A stretch of 64,000 bases of DNA from Acetobacter garciniae (GCF_017377735.1 NZ_JAFVMH010000002.1:186001-250000), one strand, 5' to 3'; positions 29,311 to 38,521 are shown, numbered from the stretch's first letter. The notes: generated by a model from the letters alone, not told the origin. Made by a program: numbers and translations.

Positions 29311-30315
29311 ATGCCCGGCGAAACGGCCTTGCACCCTGGCGGCCACCCCCAGCGCATTCTGGTTCTCGACGGCAGCCCGGCGGGGGAGAATGCCTGCGGC
29401 ATGGCGGCCTGTGTGGTGCACGACGGCCAAAACCTGGCAATTTCCGCCCAACGGGTGGAGGCAGGGCGCCAGGCAGCGGAAGGCATTGCCCTGATCGCGG
29501 CCGATGTGCTGGCGCAGGCAGGCTGGCACAAGGCAGCCCCAGGCCCGCGCGACGGCGCTGCTCTGCTCAGCACGGGCTCGCAAGCGGATGATGGCACCCA
29601 TAACGCGCAGGCCCCGACTCGGTCGGCCACTGCCGATGCTGATCGGGCGGGTGATACGCTTTCGAATAATCCGGAACTGAAGGGCACCGCGCCCGATTGT
29701 GTGGCTGTGGTGGTGGGGCCGGGTTCCTTTACGGGGTTGCGGGCGTCCTGCGCCGTGGCGGCGGGTTACGCGCTGGGTGCTGGCGCGCAACTGGTGGGGG
29801 TAACACGGGGCGAAGCCCTGGCCCCGGCGCTGGAGGCCGAACTGGCCCGGCACAACGGCTCTGGCAACGGAACTGTGACCCACCCTGACACCGGTAGCAC
29901 GGCGGCCCGCACGGGCAGCGGTTCCGCTGATGGAGAGGACGGTTCGGGTCGCGGCCCGCATGGTGACGCCACAGGTGCAGCAGGGCAGGGGCTGGACGGC
30001 TGGCTGGTCATTACCGCCGCCCGCCGGGGCCGTGTGTTTGTGGAAGACCGGTTTGGCGTGCGCGCCGTGGCCGAAGCACAGGTGCCGCCCGCCTTGCTGG
30101 CAGGCCGGTGGCTGGTCGCGGGGGAGGCGCGCGGCGCACTGCCCTTGCCCGGCGCGGTGTTCAGCGACCTGACCCACCCCACGGCCGAACAGATTGCCCA
30201 TGCGGCCCTGCAACGCCTGGCGGGTACGCTGCCGACGCGTGAGGCCCTGCCTTTATACGTGGACCCGCCTGAGGCCAAATTGCCTGCCGAAGGGCTGCGG
30301 GCCACCCCGGTATGA
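29311..30315 (+). CDS. tsaB: tRNA threonylcarbamoyladenosine complex subunit TsaB, with two long inserts
   Basis: 334 aa, about 100 residues longer than usual. The ASKHA-fold core is clear: RILVLDGSPAGENACGMAAC, then VVVGPGSFTGLRASCAVAAG, LVGVTRGEALAPALEAELA and WLVITAARRGRVFVEDRFG. Two low-complexity insertions interrupt it: residues ~74-128 (Ala/Gly/Asp/Thr-rich) and ~181-229 (Gly/Ser/Thr/Asp-rich). TsaB pairs with TsaD to make t6A37 in ANN-decoding tRNAs. The inserts lie at surface loops by alignment and contain no frameshift, so the gene is probably functional. The ATG follows the nitroreductase TGA without a gap, and rimI lies downstream, the usual partner. Confidence 0.92.
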   Translation: MPGETALHPGGHPQRILVLDGSPAGENACGMAACVVHDGQNLAISAQRVEAGRQAAEGIALIAADVLAQAGWHKAAPGPRDGAALLSTGSQADDGTHNAQAPTRSATADADRAGDTLSNNPELKGTAPDCVAVVVGPGSFTGLRASCAVAAGYALGAGAQLVGVTRGEALAPALEAELARHNGSGNGTVTHPDTGSTAARTGSGSADGEDGSGRGPHGDATGAAGQGLDGWLVITAARRGRVFVEDRFGVRAVAEAQVPPALLAGRWLVAGEARGALPLPGAVFSDLTHPTAEQIAHAALQRLAGTLPTREALPLYVDPPEAKLPAEGLRATPV

Positions 30316-30438
30316 AACCTCGGCAGCCTCGCCTCCGGTTCTGGCTCGACATGCCCGCATCTACCCCGCACCTGTTCCCCAATGAGCCCGCCCTCGTGTC
30401 GGCTCGATGAGCCTGCCTGATATGAACGCGCCCGCCGC

Positions 30439-30975
30439 ATGGGTGTGCCGATTACAGCGAGCATGCTTGTGCGCCCTGCGTTTGAGCACGCGCAATACCT
30501 GCCAAGCACAGCCATGCCCGGCGTGATCGAAAAAGCCGGCGTCGCCCATGCGGGCGTGCTGGCGGCCCTGCACGAACAGTGTTTTCCCCCCGCCGACCGC
30601 TGGAACGCCTCGGCCATGGCGGAGCTTCTGGCCCTGCCTGGAGTCGCGGCCGCGCTGATCTGCGAAGGCGGCCAGCCCGCCGGATTCGTCATGCTCCGCT
30701 GCGTGGTGGATGAGGCCGAAATCCTGACCCTGTGTGTCCTGCCTGCCTGTCGGCGGCGGGGGCTGGCACGCCAACTCCTGGCCCATGCCCTGGCCATGGC
30801 GTGCGATCTGGGGGCAGGCACTGTTTTCCTGGAAGTGTCGGTGCGCAACCCGGCTGCCACGGAACTGTACGCCCAGGCCGGATTTACCCGCCAGGGGCTG
30901 CGCAAGGCCTATTACCCGGACGGATCGGATGCCCTGATTCTGTCCTGCGCGTGCGGCGAACGAAAGGCCGATTGA
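30439..30975 (+). CDS. rimI: Ribosomal-protein-alanine N-acetyltransferase-like GNAT protein
   Basis: 178 aa in the longest form. The GNAT fold is seen from about residue 30: AALHEQCFPPADRWNASAMA, ILTLCVLPACRRRGLARQLL (acetyl-CoA-binding R-x-x-G-x-A loop) and VFLEVSVRNPAATELYAQAG. The end, FTRQGLRKAYYPDG, is the RimI hallmark. RimI acetylates the N-terminus of ribosomal protein S18. Position next to tsaB is the standard arrangement. The start is uncertain: ATG 30514 would give the normal RimI N-terminus (MPGVIEKAG); neither it nor 30439 has a clear ribosome-binding site. Confidence 0.85.
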   Translation: MGVPITASMLVRPAFEHAQYLPSTAMPGVIEKAGVAHAGVLAALHEQCFPPADRWNASAMAELLALPGVAAALICEGGQPAGFVMLRCVVDEAEILTLCVLPACRRRGLARQLLAHALAMACDLGAGTVFLEVSVRNPAATELYAQAGFTRQGLRKAYYPDGSDALILSCACGERKAD

Positions 30976-31027
30976 CCTTGCCGCGTCCTACGGGGGTGGA
31001 AGTGCGGTCAGTCACGTATAAGTCAAA

Positions 31028-31060
31028 AAATATGTATATCTAAAATTTAAAATATGTATA
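31028..31060. repeat. Short direct repeat in AT-rich convergent gap
   Basis: AAATATGTATA occurs twice (31028-31038 and 31050-31060) in a strongly AT-rich stretch (31015-31072) between convergent rimI and purD. No gene is present. It could be a bidirectional transcription end or a remnant of foreign DNA. Confidence 0.4.
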
Positions 31061-31166
31061 AGAATACCCCCAGCGAACAAGAAGAAGGGGTTAACCCTCT
31101 CTCCCCGCTATTTCCCCCACAAGCTCAGGCGTTGCGGCCTACCCCGAAAAGCAGGCCGGTGGGGAC

Positions 31167-32435
31167 TTAAAGGGCCTTGTCCCCGATATCCGTACGCCAG
31201 ACGGCTCCGGGCCAGGAAATGGCTTTCACACCCGCATAGGCGCGGGCCTGTGCTTCGGCCACGGTCTGCCCCAGCGCACAGACGGCCAGAACGCGCCCGC
31301 CTGCCACAATCAGTTCGCCCGCCATGTCCTGGCGCGTGCCGGCCTGGAACACATGCACGCCCTCCAGCGCGTTGGCATTGTCGATTCCGTGGATAACAGC
31401 GCCTTTTTCGGGCTCGCCCGGATAACCGCGCGCGGCCATGACCACACAGACCGATGCCTGGTCCGAAAACGTGATGGGTGTGGTATCCAGCCGGTCCTCG
31501 GCCAGGGCCTTGAGTGCGGGCAGCAGGTCCGATGTCAGGCGGGGCAGCAGGGCTTCGGCCTCCGGGTCCCCGAAGCGGACATTATATTCGATCAGCGAAG
31601 GGCCCTTGTCGGTCAGCATCAGCCCCGCGAAGATCACGCCACGGAACGGTGTGCCGCGCCGCGCCATTTCGCGCAGCATGGGGCGCACCAGCAGGTCCAG
31701 TGCCGCTTCCTGTTCTGCCGGGCCGAACCCCTTGGGGGGGGAGACCGCACCCATGCCACCGGTATTGGGGCCGGTATCGCCATCGCCAATGCGCTTGTGG
31801 TCCTGGGCGGCGCCGATCAGTGTTGCCGTCTCCCCCGCGCAGAAGGCGAAAAGCGAGACCTCCTCCCCCACAAGGCAGTCCTCGATCACCACGCTGCGCC
31901 CGGCATCGCCCAGCGCGCCACCGGTCATCATGTCGGTAATGGCGGCTTCGGCCTGCGCCACGGTTGTCGCCACCACAACACCCTTGCCCGCCGCCAGCCC
32001 GTCGGCCTTGACCACGATCGGCGCACCTTTGGCGCGCACATAATCAATGGCCGGGGCGGCTTCGGTAAAGCGTTCCCATGCCGCGGTGGGAATACCCGCC
32101 GCATCGCAGATTTCCTTGGTAAAGCTCTTGCTGCCTTCAAGCTGGGCGGCGGCGGCACTGGGGCCCGCGCAGGCCAGCCCGGCCCGGGCACAGGCATCGG
32201 CCAGGCCCGCCACCAGCGGGGCCTCCGGGCCGGGCACTACCAGGTCCACCTGCTGTTCCTTCGCGAATGCGACAAGGGCGGGCACGTCCTGCACCCCGAT
32301 CGGCACGTTGATGCCAAGGGCCGCCGTGCCCGGGTTGCCCGGTGCGATGAACAGGGCCGACAGGTCGGGCGAGCGCGCCAGTGTCTGGGCCAGGGCATGT
32401 TCGCGCCCGCCCGATCCAACCAGAAGTACGCGCAT
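31167..32435 (-). CDS. purD: Phosphoribosylamine-glycine ligase
   Basis: 422 aa, standard GARS length. N-terminal MRVLLVGSGGREHALA, then PGNPGTA and VVPGPEAPLVAGLADA. The ATP-grasp core has PIVVKADGLAAGKGVVVA and VEEYL-equivalent IEDCLVGEEVSLFAFC. The C-terminal part has YNVRFGDPEAEALLPRL and GYPG. It makes glycinamide ribonucleotide, step two of purine synthesis. The frame extends 18 codons upstream, but ATG 32435 follows GGGAGAAAAAG and fits the family. Divergent from xseA with a 65-nt intergenic region that must hold both promoters. Confidence 0.97.
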   Translation of the reverse strand: MRVLLVGSGGREHALAQTLARSPDLSALFIAPGNPGTAALGINVPIGVQDVPALVAFAKEQQVDLVVPGPEAPLVAGLADACARAGLACAGPSAAAAQLEGSKSFTKEICDAAGIPTAAWERFTEAAPAIDYVRAKGAPIVVKADGLAAGKGVVVATTVAQAEAAITDMMTGGALGDAGRSVVIEDCLVGEEVSLFAFCAGETATLIGAAQDHKRIGDGDTGPNTGGMGAVSPPKGFGPAEQEAALDLLVRPMLREMARRGTPFRGVIFAGLMLTDKGPSLIEYNVRFGDPEAEALLPRLTSDLLPALKALAEDRLDTTPITFSDQASVCVVMAARGYPGEPEKGAVIHGIDNANALEGVHVFQAGTRQDMAGELIVAGGRVLAVCALGQTVAEAQARAYAGVKAISWPGAVWRTDIGDKAL

Positions 32436-32500
32436 TCTTTTTCTCCCGCTTTCGATGTCCGCTCTTTTCAGGGCGAGCGTCTGTAGCATAGGTTGGCGCC

Positions 32501-33970
32501 ATGCACGAAGAGCTTGGAAACATCCCCCCTGCCCAGGGGCCCAATGGCGGCAATGTTCCCGAATATAGCGTGTCCGAAATTTCGGGCGCGATCCGCCGCA
32601 CGCTGGAAGGCACGTTCGGCCGCGTGCGCGTGCGCGGCGAGATTACCGAATTCAAGCGGTATCCGTCGGGGCATCTGTATTTTTCCCTCAAGGATGAGCA
32701 GGGCAAGATTTCCGGCGTGGTGTGGCGCGGTTCGGTCTCGCGCCTGGGGCTGGTGCCCGAAAACGGGGTGGAAATTATCGCCACGGGCAAGATCTCGGCC
32801 TATGGCGAGCGTTCGAGCTACCAGTTGGTGGTCGAACGCATGGAATATGCGGGCGAAGGCGCGTTGCTGGCCCGCATCGAACGCCTGCGGCTGAAACTGG
32901 CGGAAGAAGGCCTGTTCGATACGCGCAGCAAGCGGGCCATACCCATGCTGCCCCGCGTGATCGGGGTCGTGACATCAGCCCAGGGGGCGGTGCTGCATGA
33001 TATCCGCACAACCTTGCGCCGCCGCTTTCCCCGCCCTGTGCTGGTCTGGCCGGTGCCGGTGCAGGGGGAGGGGGCAGCCGCCCAGATCGTGGCGGCGATT
33101 AACGGATTCGACCGGCTGGACGGCACCGGCCCCATCCCCCGCCCCGATGTGCTGATTATCGCGCGCGGCGGTGGCTCGCTCGAAGACCTGATGGCTTTTA
33201 ATGACGAAGCCGTGGTGCGTGCGGCGGCGGCCTGCCGCATTCCGCTGATTTCCGCCGTGGGGCACGAGATCGATACCACGCTGATCGACTTCGCCGCCGA
33301 CCGCCGCGCCCCCACCCCCACGGCCGCGGCGGAAATGGCCGTACCCGTGCGCACGGAACTGCTGGCCGATATCGAACACCGCGCCGCGCGCGCCCTGGGT
33401 GCGCTTTCGCGCATGCTCCAGGGTGTGCGCATCAGGCTCGACCGTGCGGCAGGCGGGCTGCCCGACCTGCCCAGCCTGTTGCAGACCGCCCGCCTGCGGC
33501 TGGATGAAAGAAGCCACAGGCTTGGCGTGGCCCTGCCAGCCCTGGCCCAGCGCCGCCGGGCCGATCTGGTCGCGGTGGAGCGGCGCATGCCCGCGGTGGA
33601 AACCCTGCTGGCCGGGCGGGGCACGCGGCTTGCGGTGCTGGGCAATGCGCTGGGGGCGGGGCTGCGCAATACGCTCCAGCGCCAGGGCAGCCGCCTGGGG
33701 CAGGCACGGGTTACGCCGGCCCCGCTCATGGCCATCCTGCGCGAAAAGCGCTTGGCCCTGGGTGGGGCCGGGCGGCAGCTTGAGGCCGTCTCCCCCCGGG
33801 CGGTGCTGGCACGCGGCTACGCGCTGGTGAGTGCTGGCGGCCACCCCGTCACGCAGGCCAGGGCCCTGAAGGATGGCGAGCGGGTGGAACTGACCTTTGC
33901 CGATGGCACGCGCGATGCCGTCATCGGTCGGGGTGGGGCCGTGCCGGTGCAGGGTGCGCTGGATTTTTAA
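32501..33970 (+). CDS. xseA: Exodeoxyribonuclease VII large subunit
   Basis: 489 aa. The N-terminal OB-fold (VSEISGAIRRTLEGTFGRVR, GHLYFSLKDE) precedes the catalytic domain. That domain has VIGVVTSAQGAVLHDI, IARGGGSLEDLMAFNDE and VGHEIDTTLIDFAADRRAPT, all conserved in XseA. The C-terminal helical stalk and the ending VLARGYALVSAGG are also typical. With the small subunit XseB (not in this window) it degrades single-stranded DNA in both directions. Translation likely starts at ATG 32501. Confidence 0.97.
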   Translation: MHEELGNIPPAQGPNGGNVPEYSVSEISGAIRRTLEGTFGRVRVRGEITEFKRYPSGHLYFSLKDEQGKISGVVWRGSVSRLGLVPENGVEIIATGKISAYGERSSYQLVVERMEYAGEGALLARIERLRLKLAEEGLFDTRSKRAIPMLPRVIGVVTSAQGAVLHDIRTTLRRRFPRPVLVWPVPVQGEGAAAQIVAAINGFDRLDGTGPIPRPDVLIIARGGGSLEDLMAFNDEAVVRAAAACRIPLISAVGHEIDTTLIDFAADRRAPTPTAAAEMAVPVRTELLADIEHRAARALGALSRMLQGVRIRLDRAAGGLPDLPSLLQTARLRLDERSHRLGVALPALAQRRRADLVAVERRMPAVETLLAGRGTRLAVLGNALGAGLRNTLQRQGSRLGQARVTPAPLMAILREKRLALGGAGRQLEAVSPRAVLARGYALVSAGGHPVTQARALKDGERVELTFADGTRDAVIGRGGAVPVQGALDF

Positions 33971-34096
33971 GAATGGCCACGGCCCATGGAAAAGCCCGGC
34001 CGTTCCCACCCGGTTGAGCCCGCCCGTGCAACGGGGCTATGCTGGGCACAGAAAAAATGCGGCGGGGCGGTTGGCCCGCGCCGTGCTGAAAGGCTG

Positions 34097-34447
34097 ATGC
34101 GTATGCCCCGGTTATATTCTGCCCTTGTTGTTCCCTGCCTGCTGGCTGGCCTTGGGCTTGCGGGGTGTACCAACCCCACGCCACCTGCGCGCATACCGCC
34201 GCAAAGTTTCGCCCCGGGGCTTGCCGCAGAAGCCGCCAACCCCAATGAAAGCACGCTTACGAACGATCCGTCCGCCCCACTGAATACGCCGCTTTGCGGC
34301 ACCGCCGCGCGGGAGGGCATGGCCATGGCGGTGCAGAACTATCCCCAGCCCCTGGCCGTGGGGAGCACCTGCACGCAGAATGCGTGCTTCAACACCCAGA
34401 CGGGCACCTATATCGCCGCTGACGGCACCCGCCGGGTGTGCCGCTAA
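34097..34447 (+). CDS. Small lipoprotein, unknown function
   Basis: 116 aa. It has a lipoprotein signal peptide with lipobox LGLAGC at about residue 24. The mature part is Pro/Ala/Asn-rich with several cysteines (LCGTAAREG, STCTQNACFNTQTG) that could form disulfides. No family is recognised. The frame is open upstream to 33986, but ATG 34097 (or 34103) follows GAAAGG and starts the signal peptide. It lies alone between xseA and tRNA-Leu, followed by a dispersed repeat. Confidence 0.7.
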   Translation: MRMPRLYSALVVPCLLAGLGLAGCTNPTPPARIPPQSFAPGLAAEAANPNESTLTNDPSAPLNTPLCGTAAREGMAMAVQNYPQPLAVGSTCTQNACFNTQTGTYIAADGTRRVCR

Positions 34448-34477
34448 AAAGCCTGCCCCGAAATCGGATTCACAGAC

Positions 34478-34557
34478 AAAAGTTTCTGGTGAAGCTTTTT
34501 TCAAAAAGCTTCAAAGACCGTCGCCTTTTTGAAAAAAGGCGACACCCAAAAACTTTT
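34478..34557 (+). repeat. Dispersed double-hairpin repeat, copy 5
   Basis: Plus orientation, AAGCTT hairpin first. It is 30 nt after the lipoprotein stop and about 135 nt before tRNA-Leu. It differs by one base in the first arm (AAAGTTTCTGGTG). Confidence 0.9.
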
Positions 34558-34693
34558 ATCATTACTTATCAAAAGGTTGTTTGGGCGGGGTGTTCAGCAG
34601 GCGCGAGGCGTAACCGACGCCTGCGGCACCCTGCCAGCAACGACTGCGAAACCCTTTCCCGCACGGCGTTTTGCTGGTAGGGGAAGACAGTTC

Positions 34694-34777
34694 GCGAGAG
34701 TGACGGAACGGTAGACGTAGTCGACTCAAAATCGACCGCCGCAAGGCATGGGGGTTCGAATCCCCCCTCTCGCACCA
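34694..34777 (+). tRNA. tRNA-Leu (anticodon CAA)
   Basis: 84 nt including encoded CCA. The 7-bp acceptor stem GCGAGAG / CTCTCGC, discriminator A and CCA are present. The anticodon stem GTCGA/TCGAC encloses loop CTCAAAA, giving anticodon CAA (decodes UUG). The T arm is GGGGG-TTCGAAT-CCCCC. An extended variable region (CGCCGCAAGGCAT) identifies it as a class II tRNA, consistent with leucine. It ends 27 nt before the serC start codon. Confidence 0.93.
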
Positions 34778-34804
34778 TGTTTTCCCCTCTCCCGGCCCGA
34801 GGTC

Positions 34805-35983
34805 ATGAACGCCCCTTTCCCTTCCGTGCTGTCCCGTCCCGCGACCCGCCCGTTCAATCCGTGCTTTTCCTCCGGTCCGTGCGCCAAGCGCCCCGGCTGG
34901 GATGTGTCGGCCCTGGCCGGTGCGCTGGTTGGCCGGTCGCACCGCTCGGCCGAGGGCCGGGCGCGCCTGAATGAGGTCATTGTGCGTTCTGCTTCCACCC
35001 TGGGCGTGCCCGAAGGCTGGAAAGTGGGAATCGTGCCCGCATCGGATACGGGGGCGATGGAAATGGCGCTGTGGTCCCTGCTGGGCCCGCGCCCGGTGGA
35101 TGTTCTGGCGTTCGAGAGCTTTTCGGCCCTGTGGGCGCAGGATATCGTCAGCCAGCTCAAGCTGGACAATGCCCGGGTGTTCAAGGCCGATTACGGCAGC
35201 CTGCCCGATCTGGCGCAGGTGGACTGGGCGCATGATGTCGTCCTGGCCTGGAACGGCACCACCTCGGGCGTGTGCCTGCCGCATGCCGACGTTATTCCCC
35301 CCACCCATGACGGGCTGGTGATCTGTGACGCCACATCGGCCGCCTTCGCCATGGACCTGCCATGGGACCGGCTGGATGTGGTCACCTGGTCGTGGCAGAA
35401 GGCGCTGGGGGGTGAAGCCGCACACGGCATGATCGCCCTTTCCCCGCGCGCGCAGGCCCGGTTGGAGACGTTCCAGCCCCCCCGTGCATTGCCGAAAATT
35501 TTTCGCCTGACTGCCAAGGGTGCGCTGATCGAGGGCATCTTCAAGGGCGATACCATCAACACCCCGTCCATGCTGTGTGTTGAAGACGCGCTGGACAGTC
35601 TGGAATGGGCCCGTTCGGTCGGGGGGCTGGAGGGGCTGAAGGCCCGCAGCCAGGCCAGCCTCGCCGCAGTCAGCGAGTGGGTGGCCCGCACGGACTGGGT
35701 GGAATTCCTGGCCACGAACAAGGCCGAACGGTCTTCGACCTCCATCTGCCTGCGCATTGTCGCCCCGTGGTTTCTGGCCCTTGAACGCCCGGCCCAGATG
35801 GCGGCGTTGAAAAAGATGCTGGCCGTGCTGGAACACGAAAAAGTGGCGTTCGATATCGGCAGCTATCGCGACGCACCGGCGGGCCTGCGTATCTGGGGTG
35901 GGGCCACGGTGGAACCGGCCGATGTTGCAGCCCTGCTGCCCTGGCTGGACTGGGCGTTCGCCCAGATCACCCCTGCCGCGTAA
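34805..35983 (+). CDS. serC: Phosphoserine aminotransferase
   Basis: 392 aa, the longer alphaproteobacterial/archaeal-type SerC. N-terminal [20 protein letters not shown], then GRSHRS and [17 protein letters not shown]. The PLP-binding lysine is in [16 protein letters not shown]. It converts 3-phosphohydroxypyruvate and glutamate to phosphoserine. The frame runs open into the tRNA, but ATG 34805 follows CCGAGG and fits family alignments. The usual partner serA is not adjacent. Downstream is a dispersed repeat, then the convergent hutG. Confidence 0.95.
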   Translation: MNAPFPSVLSRPATRPFNPCFSSGPCAKRPGWDVSALAGALVGRSHRSAEGRARLNEVIVRSASTLGVPEGWKVGIVPASDTGAMEMALWSLLGPRPVDVLAFESFSALWAQDIVSQLKLDNARVFKADYGSLPDLAQVDWAHDVVLAWNGTTSGVCLPHADVIPPTHDGLVICDATSAAFAMDLPWDRLDVVTWSWQKALGGEAAHGMIALSPRAQARLETFQPPRALPKIFRLTAKGALIEGIFKGDTINTPSMLCVEDALDSLEWARSVGGLEGLKARSQASLAAVSEWVARTDWVEFLATNKAERSSTSICLRIVAPWFLALERPAQMAALKKMLAVLEHEKVAFDIGSYRDAPAGLRIWGGATVEPADVAALLPWLDWAFAQITPAA

Positions 35984-36056
35984 AGCCGGGGCGGATACGG
36001 CCCCATACGCGCCAGAATAAGAGGCTGATAAAAACAGCCGTTGATCAATAAAATAG

Positions 36057-36137
36057 AAAAGTTTTTGGTGAAGCTTTTTTCAAAAAGCTTCAAAGACCAT
36101 CACCTTTTTGAAAAAAAGGCGCCACCCAAAAACTTTT
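36057..36137 (+). repeat. Dispersed double-hairpin repeat, copy 6
   Basis: Plus orientation, in the convergent gap between serC and hutG. The second hairpin is slightly mismatched (ATCACC / GCGCCAC). Confidence 0.9.
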
Positions 36138-36175
36138 ATACATTGCCCGAGCTTTTAAACGGCCCGGGCAGGCTG

Positions 36176-36973
36176 TCAGGGCCGCCAGCGGGCAGCCTGG
36201 TCCAGAAGCTTTGCAAGCACTGCGCTCACCTTGCGGGTCTTGGCCTCATCGATCGGCCAGGGTGCCGCTTCGTGGGCGAGGTAGATATGCTGCGCTTTTT
36301 CAAGCTGGATGGTATGAATGTTCTGTTCAGGCTGGCCGTAATGCCGTGTGGTGTATCCACCCTTGAAACGGCCGTTCAGAACATGAGAAAATTCCTTTTC
36401 CTGTGCAGCGGTTTCTACAACCGGGGTAATCAGGCTGCCTGCGCAGGATGCCCCGTCATTGGTGCCGAAGTTCAGGTCCGGCAGGGCGCCGTCGAACAGG
36501 CGGGGCACTTCGGTCTTGATGGAATGGCCATCCCACAAAATGGCCCAGCCCCACTGCGCTTTTAACCGCGCCAGTTCTGCGGCCACGGCGTCGTGATAGG
36601 GTTGCCAGTAATGGCGGCGGCGGTCTTCGATCTCGGCGGTGTCGGGGGCCTGGCCCGGCTCGTAGATGGCGCTGCCGTCAAAGCTGAGTTCGGGCACAAG
36701 GCCGGTCTTGGGGCGGCCGGGATAAAGAACGGCATCGTCCGGCCCCCGGTTGAGGTCGATCACATAGCGCGAATAATTGGCGCGCAGCACACCTACGCCC
36801 AGATCGGGCGCGCAGCTGTACAGCCGCTCCATATACCAGTCCGTATCGGGCAGTTGCCGGCCGTATTCCGTCATGCGTTCGGCCATGCCGGGGGCAAGTT
36901 CCGTGCCCGCATGGGGCAGGGTGACAAGAACGGGTGCGTGGCCCTGCGTGAAAGTGAAAACAGGTGCGGTCAT
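36176..36973 (-). CDS. hutG: N-formylglutamate deformylase
   Basis: 265 aa, formylglutamate amidohydrolase (FGase) family. Motifs: VLVTLPHAGTELAPGMAERM, DTDWYMERLY, RYVIDLNRGPDD, AILWDGHSIKTEVPRLFDG and TRHYGQPEQNIHTIQLEKAQ. It releases formate from N-formylglutamate, giving glutamate, the last step of the five-enzyme histidine route. The frame extends upstream, but ATG 36973 (MTAPVFTF) matches the family, with GGAG ten bases before. It is 17 nt downstream of hutF and forms an operon with it. Confidence 0.95.
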   Translation of the reverse strand: MTAPVFTFTQGHAPVLVTLPHAGTELAPGMAERMTEYGRQLPDTDWYMERLYSCAPDLGVGVLRANYSRYVIDLNRGPDDAVLYPGRPKTGLVPELSFDGSAIYEPGQAPDTAEIEDRRRHYWQPYHDAVAAELARLKAQWGWAILWDGHSIKTEVPRLFDGALPDLNFGTNDGASCAGSLITPVVETAAQEKEFSHVLNGRFKGGYTTRHYGQPEQNIHTIQLEKAQHIYLAHEAAPWPIDEAKTRKVSAVLAKLLDQAARWRP

Positions 36974-36990
36974 GCGGGCTATGTCTCCTG

Positions 36991-38418
36991 TCAGGAACGA
37001 AGGGCCATGATGGCATGGCGGAATGCGGCTGTAATGTGAATTTCGTTGATATGGCGGCCATCGCGCACCACCCACGCCCCGTGGCACAGCACATCGCTGA
37101 CAGGCAGGGTGGGGCTGGCGAAAATCGCGCTGTCCAGAACGGCGTCCCCCTTCAGCCCGGGTAGGGACAAATCGTCTTCACGCAGGATGCAGGCATCGGC
37201 CCGCTGGCCCACGGCAAGCTGACCCGCCGCCGCCGGCCCCACTGGAGCGCCGGGGCTTGCGGGGTGCGCTGCCCCCAGCCCGCAGGCCTGGGCACCGCCC
37301 GCAAGGGCCTGGCTGTACAGGAACTGCCCGATCGATCCGGTCTGGCCCGTGGGCAGGGCCTGGCAGCGCTTTTGTGTCGCCAGCCTTTGTCCGTATTCGA
37401 GCAGGCGCAGTTCCTCCGCCGTGCTCAGCAGCACGTTGCTGTCGCTGCCAATGCCAAAACGCCCGCCTGCGTCGATATATTTTTCAAGCGGGAACAGGCC
37501 GTCCCCCAGATTGGCCTCGGTTATCGGGCACAGGCCCGCAACTGCGCCCGAGCGGGCAAGCCGTGTGGTCTCCTGCGCGTCCAGATGGGTGGCATGGACC
37601 AGGCACCAGCGCGCATCCACCGGCATTTCATCAAGCAGCCAGGCGACCGGCCTGCGGCCCAGAGCGCGTTCGCAATCTTCCACTTCCTTGACCTGTTCGG
37701 CAATGTGGATGTGGATCGGGCAGTCCTGTGGGGCCAGGCGCAGCATTTCGCGCATGTCCGCATCACTGACGGCACGGAGCGAATGCAGGGCGACACCGGT
37801 CCTGACAGCGGGGTGATCGGGATACTGTGCGGCAATGTCGGACAGGATGCGGGCAATAAAATCCGGTGTGCTGGCAAAGCGTTTTTGTTCCGGGGCCAGC
37901 GGGCGGCCGAATCCCGCATGGCGGTACAGGGTTGGCAGCATGGTCATGCCAATACCCGCCTGCCGCGCGCCCTCGATCACGCTCAGCGCCATTTCCGCCG
38001 GTTGGGCGTACGCTGCGCCATCGGGCGCGTTGTGCAGGTAGTGGAATTCCGCCACCTGCGTAAACCCGGCCTTGAGCATGTCCATGTAAAGCCGGGCTGC
38101 AATGGCGCGCAGCGTGTCCGGCGTGATGCGCGCGGCCAGGCCATACATCTGTTCGCGCCAGGTCCAGAAGGAATCCGACGGGTGATGCCTTGCCTCCGTC
38201 AGCCCCGCCATGGCGCGCTGGAAGGCGTGCGAATGCAGGCTGGGCAGCGGCGGCAGAGCAATATCGGCCCGTATGTCCTGCGGCTGTGGCCGGCCCTGCG
38301 GTTCGACTTGCGTGAAGAACCCCTGCGCGTCGAAGCTTAGGCGCACATTGTCGTGCCATCCGTCAGGCAGCAGGGCCTGTTTGGCGAAAAAGGAAGAAGA
38401 ACCCACCGACTGAGACAT
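36991..38418 (-). CDS. hutF: Formimidoylglutamate deiminase
   Basis: 475 aa, amidohydrolase superfamily. Metal-site motif LPSLHSHAFQRAMAG, then SFWTWREQMY, VAEFHYLHNAPDG, VALHSLRAVSD, IHIHIAEQVKEVEDCE, WCLVHATHLD and GIGSDSNVLLS. HutF converts N-formimidoyl-L-glutamate to N-formyl-L-glutamate and ammonia. Together with HutG this defines the five-step pathway rather than the HutG-formiminoglutamase route. It is divergent from hutI; a promoter with a HutC-like operator in its spacer lies 60-88 nt upstream. Confidence 0.97.
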   Translation of the reverse strand: MSQSVGSSSFFAKQALLPDGWHDNVRLSFDAQGFFTQVEPQGRPQPQDIRADIALPPLPSLHSHAFQRAMAGLTEARHHPSDSFWTWREQMYGLAARITPDTLRAIAARLYMDMLKAGFTQVAEFHYLHNAPDGAAYAQPAEMALSVIEGARQAGIGMTMLPTLYRHAGFGRPLAPEQKRFASTPDFIARILSDIAAQYPDHPAVRTGVALHSLRAVSDADMREMLRLAPQDCPIHIHIAEQVKEVEDCERALGRRPVAWLLDEMPVDARWCLVHATHLDAQETTRLARSGAVAGLCPITEANLGDGLFPLEKYIDAGGRFGIGSDSNVLLSTAEELRLLEYGQRLATQKRCQALPTGQTGSIGQFLYSQALAGGAQACGLGAAHPASPGAPVGPAAAGQLAVGQRADACILREDDLSLPGLKGDAVLDSAIFASPTLPVSDVLCHGAWVVRDGRHINEIHITAAFRHAIMALRS

Positions 38419-38478
38419 GGACCCGCCTGTTTGGAGATCGGTTTTCTGGAAGAACGTTGCGTTACGATCTGCTTAGAA

Positions 38479-38506
38479 CTAGACATGTATAGATGTATGA
38501 GGTCAA
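38479..38506 (-). promoter_or_regulatory. hutF promoter with HutC-like operator in the spacer
   Basis: Reading the minus strand: -35 TTGACC (38506-38501), five bases, operator CATCTATACA (38495-38486), one base, then -10 GTCTAG (38484-38479). The plus-strand form of the operator is TGTATAGATG, a degenerate TGTA-N2-TACA. The geometry is identical to the phyH-like and TonB-receptor promoters. It sits between divergent hutF and hutI and may control both. Confidence 0.6.
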
Positions 38507-38521
38507 GGGCGGGATCGGGAG

